A stretch of DNA of 64,000 nucleotides from Hemerocallis citrina (Eukaryota > Streptophyta > Magnoliopsida > Asparagales > Asphodelaceae). The DNA is taken from the NCBI GenBank assembly GCA_017893485.1, contig CM030362.1, positions 258,234,244-258,298,243 on the forward strand, given 5' to 3'. The notes below the pieces were generated by a model. It ran no database searches. It saw only the letters and a list, made by a program, of their open reading frames with translations, and had not been told where the DNA came from. Below are positions 25,625 to 36,596 of the stretch, in pieces. Within the stretch, counting starts at the first letter, position 1, and each line of letters opens with the position of its first letter. The position numbers and the translations under genes were made by a program.

Positions 25625-26298
25625 ATGACATCAGCTACCAACCCAGAACCTACCATCAAGGCCCAAGCTCTAGCAGAATTCATTGTGGAGAGCACCATTC
25701 CCGACCCCCTGGTCTGGACTATTTATGTTGATGGATCCTCTTGCACCGACGGAAGTGGGGAAGGTGTCATCTTGACTGGCCCAGATGCTTTCGTCCTGCA
25801 GTACTCCCTCCGCCTAAACTTTCCTGTGTCGAGGCCAAGTACGAGGTACTCATAGCGGGACTCTACATGGCCCGCAAAGCAGGGCCAAGCATATCCAAGT
25901 CCAGTGATTCGCAGCTGGTCGTGAACCAGGTGTCCGGGGAGTATGAAGCAAGAGATGAGCACATGGCCAAGTACTTGGCGAAGGCAAAGGGAATACTGGC
26001 CTTATTTGAAGATGCTCGACTCCAACGGGTTCCCCTTGAGGAAAATGCACAGGCCGACGACCTCTCAAGGCTCGCCTCCTCCTCCCTCCAGGATTTGGAG
26101 CGAACCGCAATGATAGAGGTACTCCTGAAACTGAGTATGGAGGAAGACAGTTTGGAACCAATGGAGGCCATGCCCCTCACACTTGGGGAGAATTGGATGA
26201 AGCCCTTACTCGAGTACCTTAGAGATGGAGTTCTTCCAGAAGACCCAAAAGAGGCGAGAAGGATCAAGGACCAGAGCATAGCGGTACACACTTCTTGA
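25625..26298 (+). pseudogene. Archaeal-type RNase H domain of the Tat element
   Basis: This is a second RNase H, additional to the one fused to RT, known from the Tat lineage. The start reads IKAQALAEFI, then WTIYVDGSSCTDGSGEGVIL near 25713-25772, whose DGSS carries the first catalytic Asp. After a frame change near 25800 come EAKYEVLIAGLYMA, the SDSQLVVNQVSGEYEARDE segment and ENAQADDLSRLAS (to 26083). These match the E-x-x-A-x-Y, SDSQ-x-V-x-Q and A-D-x-L-S-R landmarks. The final part LKLSMEEDSLEP belongs to the linker to integrase. At least one frameshift is present. Confidence 0.8.
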
Positions 26299-26299
26299 T

Positions 26300-27448
26300 G
26301 GAGTCATGTACAAACGCTCCTACACTCAGATTGATGGCCGACCCTACCTGAGGTGTCTCTCCCTTGAGGAAGCGCACTATGCCCTGAAGGAGGCCCATGA
26401 CGGTATGTGTGGTGCGCACTTGGGAGCGAGATCCCTTGCCCGCAAACTCCTAAATTATGGCTACTTCTGGCCCACACTCCTAAGTGACTCCGAAGAGTAC
26501 GTTCGCCAATGCAACTCCTGCTAGAGGTTCTCTCCGATTCGTCGCCTACCGCAAGCCCAACTCTCCTCCTTGGCAAGTCTAACCCCTTTTGCAATGTGGG
26601 GGATGGACTTGCTCAGACCCTTCCCTCCATCGCGGGGCCAGCTGAAGTTCTTGGTCGTGGCGATAGACTACTTCTCCAAGTGGATCGAGGCCGAACCCCT
26701 TGCAACGATTATCAAGCACAAGGTCCAGAAGTTCTTTTGGAAGAACATTGTTTGCCGGTTCAGGTATACCCCGTATCCTCGTAACCGACAACGGGACTTA
26801 ATTCGCAGGAGCAACATTTCGCAACTTCTGCGTCGACCTTGGCATCCAGCAGCGGTTCTCCTCGGTAGCCCACCCTCTATCCAATGGCCAAGCAGAGAAT
26901 GCTAACCGACAAATACTCTCGGCCTAAAGAAGAGGCTCGATAAATCTACAAAGGGGTTGTGGATCGAACAGCTTCCCAACGTGCTTTGGAAATATCGCAC
27001 CACCAAGAGGACTCTAATAAGGGAGTCTCCCTTCAACCTCACATACGGCACCGAAGCCATCATCCCCCTGGAGTTCGGCTTACCCTCGCCCAGATTGATC
27101 GCCTACAGAGAATAGCAGAATGTGAACCAACTTCGCAACTGCTTGGACCTCATAGACGAGGTCCGCGAAAGAGCTGCCATCCGACAACAGACCTACTGGC
27201 GTAGGATAATGCAATCTTACAACAAAAAGGTCCACCCTGCTAATCTCAAAGAGGGGGACCTAGTACTCCGAAAGCTGTCGATCTCCATTCCGAGCAAAAA
27301 GGGCAAGTTAGAACCCAATTGGGAAGGACCGTATAGGATCTCCAGAGTTTTTCACTCAGGCGCGTATCAACTCGAAGACCCGGGGGGCAGGAGAATACCG
27401 AGGACATGGAACGCAGAGCACTTGATGAAGTACCAAGAGGGTGTCTAA
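26300..27448 (+). pseudogene. Integrase of the Tat element
   Basis: Integrase inserts element DNA into the genome. The zinc-binding N-terminus is visible: AHDGMCGAHLGARSLARKLL, then YGYFWPTL and C-N-S-C (26390-26521). The next codon is TAG (26522-26524), where the family has Q-R-F, so CAG to TAG is likely. The core begins in another frame, MWGMDLLRPFPPSRG and VVAIDYFSKWIEAEPL (26593-26700), with its first catalytic Asp in GMD. The second Asp region near 26780 is frameshifted. The C-terminal part (27122-27448) is open: YNKKVHPANLKEGDLVLRK, then PNWEGPYRI and WNAEHLMKYQEGV before the stop, a normal end for these proteins. Confidence 0.85.
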
Positions 27449-27649
27449 ACACCGCTCCAAGCAACTTTCCCAAGAGCACTCCATAAAACATGTCAAAGTT
27501 TTTTTTGTATTCTCCTTATCAAAGTGTAAGAGCGGCTCGCAACTTAGAAGTGGCAGCCTAATTGTTTTCAATAAAAGCAATCTACCCCTGCAAGTTCTCT
27601 ATTTTGAGCATTCTAATAGTACTACTTTGGCGCTTACAAAAAAAACATT

Positions 27650-27995
27650 AAACGACACGCTCGGAGTCCTCAATTCCGCTTCAACTACTTGCTTTTAAGC
27701 GAGTACGAAATGGTTCACCATTCAAAATTGCTCCCACAGCTGTTGATATTCTTTAAACGACATGCTTGGAGTTCAACACTTGGTTCGATTCCGCTTCAAC
27801 TACTCGCTCTTAAGCGATTACAAAGTGGTTCGCCATTCGGAATTGCTCCTACAGCTGTTGACATTCCCTAAACGACAAGCTCAAAGTCCAACACTTGGTT
27901 CGATTCCACTTCAACTACTTGCTTTAAAGCGAGTACAAAGTGGTTCACCATTCGGAACTGCTCCCACAAGCTGTTGGCATTCTCTAACGACAAGC
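27650..27995 (+). repeat. Tandem repeat, period about 105-115 bp
   Basis: Three copies start at aaacgacacgctcgg (27650), aaacgacatgcttgg (27755) and aaacgacaagctcaa (27870). A fourth start, taacgacaagctcgg, lies at 27985. Each holds cttcaactactngctt, gtggttcaccattcgg and tgctcccacagctgttg. The array lies just after integrase. Confidence 0.8.
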
Positions 27996-28004
27996 TCGGT
28001 CTTC

Positions 28005-28440
28005 GGCAACCCGTGCCAAGCACTTCCGCCACCGACATCCAAACGGGAGAAAATTCAATATCTCAGACTTCGGCAACATGTGCCGAGTGCTCTTCCCACC
28101 GACGTCCAAACGGGAGAAAATTTAACCTCTCGGACTTCGGCAACACGTGCCGAGCGATCCTGCCACCGACATCCAAATACAAGCAAAAATCACTCTCTTG
28201 GTCTTTGGTAACATTCGCCGAGCATTCTTGTCACCGACGTCCAAATGCAAGAAATCAATCTCGTGGACTTCGGCAACGTGTGCCGAGCGTTCTTGTTACC
28301 TACGTCCAAACGCGAGAAATTAATCTCGTGGACTTCGGCGACGTGTGCCGAGCATCCGGGCCACCGGCATCCAAATACGAGAAAAGTCAATCTCTTGGAC
28401 TTCGGCTATTTGAGCTGAGTGTTCTGGTTCCACAACTTTT
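28005..28440 (+). repeat. Tandem array of ttcggcaac/gccgag units, left of antisense gene
   Basis: About seven units of roughly 60-65 bp are present. The core is cttcggcaacNNNtgccgagcnntcttgccaccgacntccaaa. Tcggca and tgccga within a unit form a short inverted repeat. The same core makes up the array at 31990-33180, in the same orientation. Confidence 0.85.
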
Positions 28441-28788
28441 GACATGCTTGCAAACAATAACAAAACACACGTTCAGAAAACGAGTTCGCTATTTCATTAG
28501 ACTTTGAGGTACAAGTCTGACTACAGACCAACGACTCATCTTTACATCAAGGTACAATTCATTGAAAGCAAAAGTTTACAAAATTACAAGGATCTGCCTT
28601 AACCCCTCCTAGGGAGCGGGATACTTCTCTTAAATGACAAACGAAGCTGGTGAACATCTTGTTGCTGGGGCCTTACTCCTGCGAAAGTCTCCAGACCGGA
28701 GAGCCGAGTTGCATCGTCGGCACCGGAGAGTCTGAATGTCACCCCAATGGACGCTCTGCTCGAAGAACCAGCTGCTCCGCTATGTGCA

Positions 28789-29569
28789 TCACCGGGGCAC
28801 CCATGACGGGGGTGAGCATACCGCCAACTCGTGGAATGACCTACCTATGGCGTACTCACCTCGGGGGTAAGAAGTGCTCCTGATGTTGCTCCCCTCGGAA
28901 AGTCGTCGCAGCCGGTGGTTCTCGACCTCTAGCTCTACGACCCGTGCCTTCAGGAGCTCATCCGTCACTCTAACCTTCAAATGTGGCATTCGGCTTGAGC
29001 TACCCACAAGTGAGGGCTCGGTGATTGTCCTCCGAAGTTCTGCAGCCTCGAAGCCCTTCTCGAGTACCACATTCTTCAGCCCATCTCTCTCAGCCCAGAC
29101 ATCGAACAGAGAACTGAAGAAGGAATTTTAATCGTAACCCCTGACTAAAGGCCATCAAAGGACATGTCTCCTCCCCTTTGGGGGGCACTTCATGAGTCTT
29201 CTCCTTCAGCCGTTTCAGCTCAGAGGTTCGACGGGTCAACGTCAGCTTGAGATAGTTCAACTCCGAATCGGTTTTAAACAACCTCTCTCGAGTCCGAGCA
29301 AGGCTCAACTTTGTGATCCCAAGTCCATTCCAGAGGCGAGACACTTCAGCAAGGTCAGATACTTCGACCAACTGAGATACCTTGACGATCTGAAATAGCC
29401 CAGACAAAGTGCTAAGTTCAAATGAAACCACTACAAGACTCGGAAGCAAACCAAATAAATCACAATGAACACTAAGCCAAAGAGAGATTTCAAAAAGTTT
29501 CATTTCATTGAAATTCAAAAAGTTACAAGCGGTGGCTAGTCCGCGATTAGGCGATACATTTCTTATCAA
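28789..29569 (-). pseudogene. Antisense coiled-coil segment of the Tat element
   Basis: On the minus strand two open pieces follow each other. 29569-29090 has LFKTDSELNYLKLTLTRRTS and ELKRLKEKTHEV. 29070-28789 has ELLKARVVELEVENHRLRRL. Both are leucine/heptad-rich and predict coiled coils. A splice-acceptor-like ctatttcag lies at 29390 on the minus strand. The segment comes after the stop of the gene at 29586-31587, so it is either a second antisense gene or a 3' part of the same one. I do not recognise the family. It starts just beyond the right edge of the 28005-28440 repeat array. Confidence 0.45.
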
Positions 29570-29585
29570 AAATATGAACTACAAG

Positions 29586-31587
29586 TCAAGGCCGGACCTC
29601 TTTGTCGTGGCTACCGGTCGCTGTGAGATCCGACCCATCCGGTGCGGCGACGATCGCCAAGGGCGTGGCCTCCGAGCCGGGCTCTATCTCGGCATCCTCG
29701 GCCTCGACTTCCACGTCGTCATCCCCTTCTTCGCCTTCCTCTGAGGCATCGTCGAATCCCGGGACGTGGCCAGGGAAGAGTCGCCATCCGGAGCAATCCA
29801 CCTCGGGGTAGCTCTCCTTCACCTGCTCGATGGCACCAGCATAGGCCTTCGCCATATTGACCGCGAGGAACCTTGAGCCCTCTCCATGGCCGCCGTCTTG
29901 GCCTCTTTGGCGGCGACAATCTTGGCAGCCTCATTGGCCTCCTCCCTTTCCTTCGCCGCTGACTCCTTCTGCCAGAGCAGAATGGCAACATCGGCCTCCA
30001 GCTTCGCCACGAGACCGTCGAGGTACTCCATCCTGATCGTCATCCCGTCGGCCTCAACCTTCAGCTTCTCGAGCTCATTGGCGATCCGAGCTTTCTCCGC
30101 CCGAGCCCTGTCCGTCTCCTGCTTCAACTCTTTCTCGAGTTCGGTCATCCTTTCCATAAGATGACGGAAGTGGCAGGTAATCTGCGAGAAAAAAATAAGG
30201 CTGCATGACAACCAAGAGAGTACAAGTACATAACTATCAAACCTATGCTACTTACTGATACCGCTGCTCAGGCGATCTCGAGCGCATCGTCCCCCACTCC
30301 ACCAGCGTCCATGGAGGCACGATCCTTCGGTGTCACGAGATGCTAAACAGCTTGCATGTTCGATGCCGAGTCACCGAGGAACCCATCGAGCTTTCAAACT
30401 TGCCAATCCGGGACAAAGATCTTTTTGTGTTCCTCGGTCAAGAACCCTTCGGCCTCGACCGTCAGAGGAGTCGCCTCCATTCCCAGAGCGGCTACTAAGG
30501 GAAACACACCCGCCTCCACCAAGGTCGAAGTGGCTGCCGGGGTCGTCGCCCTCTGGACCACAGTGGCCGACGCCGTTGCTTCCTCGACCGCTGTAGCAAC
30601 CATTTTGGGTCTCAGAGAGGTCACCTTTGTGATGACCCTCTTCCTCTTCCTCAAAGCCTTGCTGCTACGAGCACCGTGTTGAGCCATCACAGCATCGAAG
30701 TCCATGGTTGCTGCACAAGAAGGAGCGGTGATTAAACGCAAGTAAAAACTGAACACCAAAAAAGAAAACGGTAAACTGCATACTGGGGTTTATGCAGCAG
30801 AGCCCCCCCTGAAGAGCACCTCCTCGGTCAGGTCCCTCCAGTCGAGCTTCGGTCATTTGAGGAGAACCCAAACCATGTATTCTTCGTTGGGGTAAAGCAC
30901 CGGACTCTCCTTCACCCTTTTCGATACTTCTTCGACCCAGCCCGTCGGAATGCACCATGACTGTCGACTCTAGATGATAAAATACTTGTCCCACCAATGC
31001 TTTATCGAGTCAGAACAGTTAATGAGCCGAGCCCCATGCCTCGGAGCTAGGTAGAACCTAAACTCCAACTTGTGCAGCTGGTGAAGTTGGTATAGCGTCC
31101 GAAGCACCCTCAGATCTGGCTCAATCTCCGCCGCCTGACAGTGGAGGATGAACCCGTTGATCACCCTCCACCCATTCGGCTTGAGCTAAATTGGGCTAAT
31201 TCAGACCCACCGCAGAACTTGGACGGCAAATGGGTGGAGTGGCAGCCGCGCCCCAGCTATGAAGGCATCGACTGGCCAGAAGCACATATCCACCGACATC
31301 GGTGAATTGGCCCTCACTCCAGGCCCAGACAACATTAACTCGAACTCCTTGGGCATCAGAAAGAATTCTCGAACTGATACCAAGTCGGCCTCTTTGAGAA
31401 TGGAGATAGTATCGTCAACTTCCGAAGTCTCCCTCGCGGCATTCTCTTCAAAACTCCGCCCCCTTCCGTACACGATCCGTTCGGCGTGCTCCTCCGGCAG
31501 TTCCCGAACCCTCTGAAGTTCGATCAGAACCCCAGGAAACCTCCCGAACTCCCCCATCCTGCGTGGGTTCTCGACTACAGTCTCCAC
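29586..31587 (-). pseudogene. Antisense gene, PF04195-like (putative gypsy-type transposon protein)
   Basis: It is read opposite to gag-pol. The first part, 31587-31201, has DLVSVREFFLMPKEFELMLS and ends ARLPLHPFAVQVLRW. LKPNGWRVINGFILH follows near 31180 after two in-frame stops. This is the pattern I know from PF04195, a plant family found in gypsy elements. Further down are WWDKYFII and W-C-I-P-T-G-W. Two short introns look canonical on the minus strand: 30783-30709 (donor gtatgc, acceptor ttgtgcag) and 30255-30182 (donor gtaagt, acceptor ttctcgcag). The last exons encode an Ala/Glu-rich coiled coil (30160-29870) and an acidic tail (DASEEGEEGDDDVEVEAED) ending at 29586. In-frame TAG, TGA and TAA show it is dead here. 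The function of the family is unknown. Confidence 0.65.
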
Positions 31588-31989
31588 GACAACCGAAGTA
31601 GGCCCTTCAATGCTTTTTCCTTTGTCAATAGGAGGAATTTGGCTCGAAGACAGCGAGAGAGGGGGGGTCTCTGTCCTCGGGGGAAAGCTAGAAATTTTCT
31701 AAAAATAAGCTAAGTATTGAGTTACCTTGAAGTGACAGCGACGGTCAGAAAGATCACCGGAAGTTGGTAAAATCTCGCCTGAGTAAAAACTTGAGAAATG
31801 AACAAGTGAGGGGTGGGGGTGAAGTTTTATAGAAGCTGCACAAAAATCGAGACTAATGGGCTTCAAAAATTCAAAAGCCTGGCCCATCAACCACAAGACG
31901 ACAAGAAACTCAACAGGCCTTTGACTGGTCAACAGCCAAACGGTCAGAGTGCCGCATGTCTCTGGCTAGTCAACAGTCCAATTATCAGC

Positions 31990-33180
31990 ATGCCACACGC
32001 CACTCTCTTGGACTTCGGCAACCTGCGCTGAGCGCTCTTGTCACCGACGTCCAAATGCGAGAAAAACTCACTCATGGACTTCGGTAACCTGTGCCGAGCG
32101 CTCTTGCCACCGACGTCCAAATGCGAGAAAAACTCACTCTCTTGACTTCGGCAACCTGCGCCGAGCATTCTTGCCACCGACATCTAAACGTGAGAAAAAA
32201 ATCTCTCTTGGACTTCGGCAACATTCGCCGAGCGTTCTTGCCACCGACGCCCAAATGTGAGAAAATCTCTCTTGGACTTTGGCAACGTTCGCCGAGCGTT
32301 CTTGCCACCTACAGCCCAAATGTGAGAAAAAATCTCTCTTGGCCTTCGGCAACATTCGCCGAGCGTTCTTGCCACCGACGTCCAAATGTTAGAAAAATCT
32401 CTCTTGGACTTTGGCAACCTTCGCCGAGCGTTCTTGCCACAGGCATCCAAACGTGAGAAAAAATCTCTCTTGGACTTCTGCAACCTTCGCCGAGCGTTCT
32501 TGCCACCGACATTCAAATGTGAGAAAAAATCTCTATTGGACTTCGAGAACCTTCGCCGAGCGTTCTTGCCACCGACGTCCAAATGTGAGAAAAAGTCTCT
32601 CTTGGACTTCGGCAACCTTGGCCAAGCGTTCTTGCCACCGACGTCCAAACGTGAGAAAAAATCTCTCTTGGACTTCGGCAACCTTCATCGAGCGTTCTTG
32701 CCACCGACGTCCTAACGTGAGAAAAAAAATCTTTCTTGAACTTCGGCAATCTTCACCGAGCGTTTTTGCCACCGACGTCCAAACGTGAGAAAAAATCTCT
32801 CTTGGACTTCGCCAACCTTCGCGGAGCATTCTTGCCACCGACGTCCATATGTGAGAAAAAAGTCTCTCTTGGACTTCGGCAACCTTCGCCGAGCATTTTT
32901 GCCACTGACGTCCAAACGTGAGAAAAAGTCTCTCTTGGACTTCGTCAACCTTGACCGAGCGTTCTTGCCACCGACGTCCTAACGTGAGAAAAAATCCCTC
33001 TTGGACTTCGGCAACCCTCGCCAAGCATTCTTGCCACCAACGTCCAAATGTGAGAAAATCTCTCTCAGACTTCGGCAACATTCGCCGAGCGTTCTTGCCA
33101 CCGACATCCAAATGCAAGAAAAAAGTCTCTTGGACTTCGGCAACACACGCTGAACCTCCTCGACCTCGGCCTCAGCCTAG
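31990..33180 (+). repeat. Long tandem array, period about 64-67 bp, right of antisense gene
   Basis: About 18 units carry cttggacttcggcaaccttcg, then ccgagcgttcttgccaccga, then cgtccaaacgtgagaaaaaa. Consecutive cttcgg starts at 32079, 32146, 32213 and 32277 give the period. Frames on both strands, up to 194 residues, are read-through of the repeat and not genes. Degraded units with an inserted cacgtgtc-containing segment continue to about 33310. Confidence 0.9.
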
Positions 33181-33921
33181 ACACGTGTCGCCATCTCGAG
33201 GTACCACTCGACTTCGGCAACGTATGCCGAACCCCCTGGACCTCAGACTCCACCCAGACACGTGTCAGCCTACCGAGGTGTCTAAAGGGGGTCAGCAACT
33301 GGTGTCGAGCATTCTTGCCACCGACCCCCAAACGAGGGAGAAAACTCCTTCGTACCATGCCAGCCATCAGATCACCTCAAGACACGCGCGGCAATCTGAT
33401 CAACGTATTAGATTCAGCCACGTCGCCGATGAATGGTTCACCATTTAATCATCCAGATATTTGCGCCAAAGACTGTTGGACGCCTCAGATCGTGCCACGT
33501 CATAAATAGGGGGATTAAATTTTTTTTATTTATTAATTCGAATTATTTATTTAAAAATTGCAAAAAATGATTAAAAATTCAGGAAAAATAATTAAAAATT
33601 CTTAAAAAGAATTATATATTTGGGAAAATCTTTTTGAACCCCTGGGTAAATAATTATTAGTTAGAATAATTAATTAATGCTCCCGAAAAATAAATCATCG
33701 CTTTGCAAAATTGAATAAATGAGTCGAAAAATAATGTAAAAATCGAGAAAAATCACCAAAAATCCAGAAGAGCCTAAGAGCAAACTTGGGCATGTTACCA
33801 GCTCAGGAAAACACCGTTACCTCTCAAACAGGATTCGAACCCCCTTTAAGAACTCCGATAAAGCTCTATACGCCAATGGAAGAACAAAACTACTCCCCAA
33901 AGGCTGTAGTACACAGTGTAT

Positions 33922-33933
33922 GGGATTGGGGGG
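33922..33933 (+). promoter_or_regulatory. Polypurine tract of the Tat element
   Basis: gggattgggggg lies four bases before the 3' LTR start TGATATGGC. It is the expected second-strand primer. It is interrupted by two T residues, so the assignment rests mainly on position. Confidence 0.6.
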
Positions 33934-33937
33934 CTCG

Positions 33938-34519
33938 TGATATGGCTAAAAATGGGGTTAAAACGGAACTGTTCAGATTGGGTACGAATCTTAAAGTTCA
34001 CAGGGGAAAAACGGTAATTTCACCTACGGACGGGTCCGAAATGGGAACCGGGTCTCTTCTCTTGGTCCCAGTAACCCGTGAACAGATCTGTTCAACTGAG
34101 AACCAGTCCCAACTGGTTACGGACCAGTTCAACAGGATATGAGGAAATCCTGGCTCGTCCTTATCTACTAGAGGTGGTTTTAACCACTTCTATCCATTCA
34201 CACCGGGAAGTAAAGATTCGTTCTTATCTCGAAACAGATCCCCACGGTGACTATAAATATCCCCTTACCTCCTACCGTTACAAGGTGATCACTCTTTGCC
34301 TACCTAAAGTTCTTTTGATATTCTTTTTCTGAGTATTGACAAGAGCTTCGGAGGGTGCGTCGCCTGGATCGATCCTGGTGTTTCGTACTTCATGCAGGTT
34401 AGCGGCAGCACCAAGGAGCCTAGCCTAACAGCAGTGGAAGAGGTCAGATTTGACCCATTCGAGTTCTTGCGAATCCACAAATTCATCTGATTGCCTCCAC
34501 ACCGAATCCAGCGGCAACA
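33938..34519 (+). repeat. 3' LTR of the Tat element
   Basis: It starts TGATATGGC and ends gcggcaaca, followed by the TSD gtgac. TATAAATA lies at 34252-34259. It keeps the CA end lost in the 5' LTR. Confidence 0.9.
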
Positions 34520-35925
34520 GTGACCAAGTATTGTAGGCCGACTGGAGTTTCTTGCTTGAGTTTATTTCGTGTTTTTGAATAAATTGTAATTGCTACATGG
34601 ATTTTGTATTCGGCATTTTTGTCCCAGATTTATGTCTTGTTTTCAGACTTGATTATTTGAGATTAAGTATTCTTGTTTTCAAGTAATCCTGTTGACTATG
34701 TTGATTTATTCTTGCATGCGTGGTTGGTTATTTTCCTGTATATTTCTTGTTTATTATTGTACATGTTGTAAAGATCCTTACAGCTTATGAATGGTGAAAG
34801 CCATTCGCTGGACTTGTGTCGCGTATCTGTATTCGGTATTCCTTTCTGGGAAGCGGTGCGTGACATTCATCCTCAATTACCCTGTATAAATTTATTTGCA
34901 AAACAGTAGGTTCAAAATCCGAAAACTGTAGCTGATGCTACTTGTAAAAATCATAAAAAAATATATACTTCATGAAAATTTGTGTGCTTTAGACCAAAAT
35001 AAAGGCATACAAGTTCACTATAACTTCTTAGTTATAAGTTTGCCCAAAATATTGTGTCTATAACCCTGTATTCTTCGAAAACTACAGTAGGATCGAAATG
35101 TTATATAGCAGTTAAAATACTGTCATTTTTCAATCTTATAAAATTCATTATAAATTCAATTCTCTATGAAAAAATAATTTCTTGGACTTTGCAGAAAGAT
35201 TAACGAGCTCTACTTCAAGTTCTTAGTTTTGAATTTTCTCAAAATACTTCATCTAAGATGTTGAAATGATCAAAATCCAAAATGTGTGCAAATTTTCAGC
35301 AACTAGCCAACTGCCAACCAGTCTTAAGTTTAGATTTTATTAAAATAGTAAACCACATCCAAATATTATGAAATTTTAAGGGGATGTTCTTGACATATAC
35401 GAGATTCTCCTATAAAATATTTAGCTCTAAATTCCATCTAGTTTAATATTTATGATTTTTTTGAAGTGCAATTAGAACTCAAAACAAAACATTATGAAAA
35501 TGCCTCCAAATCAAACACATCATAATTTCACACATTCAGTCAACAACAAATAATTTAAACATGAATGTTCAATCTATATAAGTTATCATGCACCTAATAA
35601 TTCACACATATATAGCATTCTAATAATAAAACTATATTAGAAAGTTGGAAAAATACCCACCAACTAGTAGAATTCCTAGAAAATAATGCTCCAAAGCTCC
35701 AAGCTCCTTTAAAAATGGCTGGCCTCTTCCTAGCACAACCCGCAAGATCTTCTCCCTCTTTCTCTCTTTTGTTTTTGTTTTGAGTTGTGTTGTTCCTGAC
35801 AAAAGTATGGACTATTATAGAAAAATTGTGTGATCAAAATATCTCTCCACTTTCCAAAATAACTCCCCACTTCTCACTAACTCACATCTCTCTCCCTCAT
35901 TCTCAACCATGGCAAGAAATACGTG

Positions 35926-36371
35926 CACGTGTAGTCAATGTGTGTGCAAACTCTTCATACAAATTTTATTATTAATTTTTTTTAGGTTAGATGTGTATGT
36001 TACACATGGTAAGTGTACCAAACTAGCTATATTTTAAATGTATATTTTAGTGAACACAAAATTAATCATGGGCTTTAAATTAATTCTAGTGGGCTACAAA
36101 ATAGATTTAGGCCTAATGGGTTTTAATTAAAAATAAACCATACAATTGTGACTAGAAAAATGAGAAGGAAAATATTCATGACTCTAGAAAATTTTATGAA
36201 CCAACATGTGCATTTCAAACACGTGCATTGCACGTATCAATACAAAATAAATTTGTGACAACGAAAAACAGTCAAAATATAAAATACATAGAACATGTAT
36301 ATTAATAATGTTACGAATATTTCACGTAACGGCAAAACATACGTAATCGACACGTGTATTGAAAACACGTG
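35926..36371 (-). promoter_or_regulatory. G-box cluster in the B LTR, left element
   Basis: CACGTG occurs at 35926, 36220, 36351 and 36366, with further ACGT cores between. This is the part of a minus-strand B LTR nearest its 5' end, the expected U3 enhancer zone. Plant bZIP and bHLH factors bind this hexamer; activity here is inferred. Confidence 0.4.
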
Positions 36372-36596
36372 CAATACACGTAAAAACACAAAGATTAAAA
36401 TTAATATTTGAGTTGGCTCAAAATAGGATAAAAAAGAATTTTGAGAGAACGGAAAACATATAAATAATCAGAATATAAAATACACATGACATTTATATAA
36501 AAATACGTTACGAATATTACTCGTAACAGTAAAAAATATTTGGGCGTAACACTCGTGGGCAAAATTGTCATAACTCAATTTTGTGAGGGTGTTACA

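Larger units (their letters stand above)
10987..34519 (+). mobile_element. Tat-lineage Ty3/gypsy retrotransposon, nested
   Basis: Full-length element with LTRs at 10987-11564 and 33938-34519 and a perfect TSD gtgac (10982-10986, 34520-34524). Without the two large inserts it is about 13.4 kb. Gene order on the plus strand is gag, protease, reverse transcriptase/RNase H, archaeal-type RNase H, integrase. A 6.5-kb 3' region then carries tandem repeats and an antisense gene. The second RNase H and the antisense gene place it in the Tat group; Retand, Ogre, Grande and RIRE2 are relatives by known plan, without assigning a family. All genes are broken. Confidence 0.9.
7488..34865 (+). mobile_element. 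Family-A solo LTR, outer copy, split
   Basis: Plus-strand orientation: it starts TGTAACTCCTG at 7488 and ends gaagcggtgcgtgaca at 34865, with perfect TSD ttcat on both sides. The LTR itself is 7488-10986 plus 34525-34865, with a D solo LTR removed from the first part. The terminal block agccattcgctgg...cgcgtatctg is the reverse complement of the left ends of the minus-strand A copies. The remainder (10987-34519) is the Tat retrotransposon that landed in it. The GC-rich 7980-8270 section is LTR leader, not a gene. Confidence 0.8.
6035..36596 (-). mobile_element. Family-B LTR, split by the nest
   Basis: It starts TGTAACGCCCCG (plus strand) at 6035 and ends GAGGGTGTTACA at 36596. The two halves, 6035-7487 and 34871-36596, total about 3.18 kb, like the B solo LTR at 18488-25251. 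The interruption is a family-A copy with TSD ttcat at 7483-7487 and 34866-34870. Unusually, the left side abuts a primer binding site and the right side a polypurine tract, so this one LTR has element interior on both sides. Confidence 0.75.

Noticed and set aside
27974..28507. 177-residue plus-strand ORF after integrase
   Set aside because: Encoded by tandem repeats with period not tied to a codon frame; no homology pattern.
32533..33117. 194-residue minus-strand ORF
   Set aside because: It is a read-through of the 65-bp tandem array; overlapping frames on both strands repeat the same peptides.
31990..33180. CRISPR-like array
   Set aside because: The units are contiguous tandem repeats without unique spacers, in a plant retrotransposon.
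33480..33530. Start of the Tat 3' LTR at the ataaatagggggat tract
   Set aside because: The sequence after it has no match near the 5' LTR; the repeat with the 5' LTR begins at 33938 and the gtgac TSD confirms that border.
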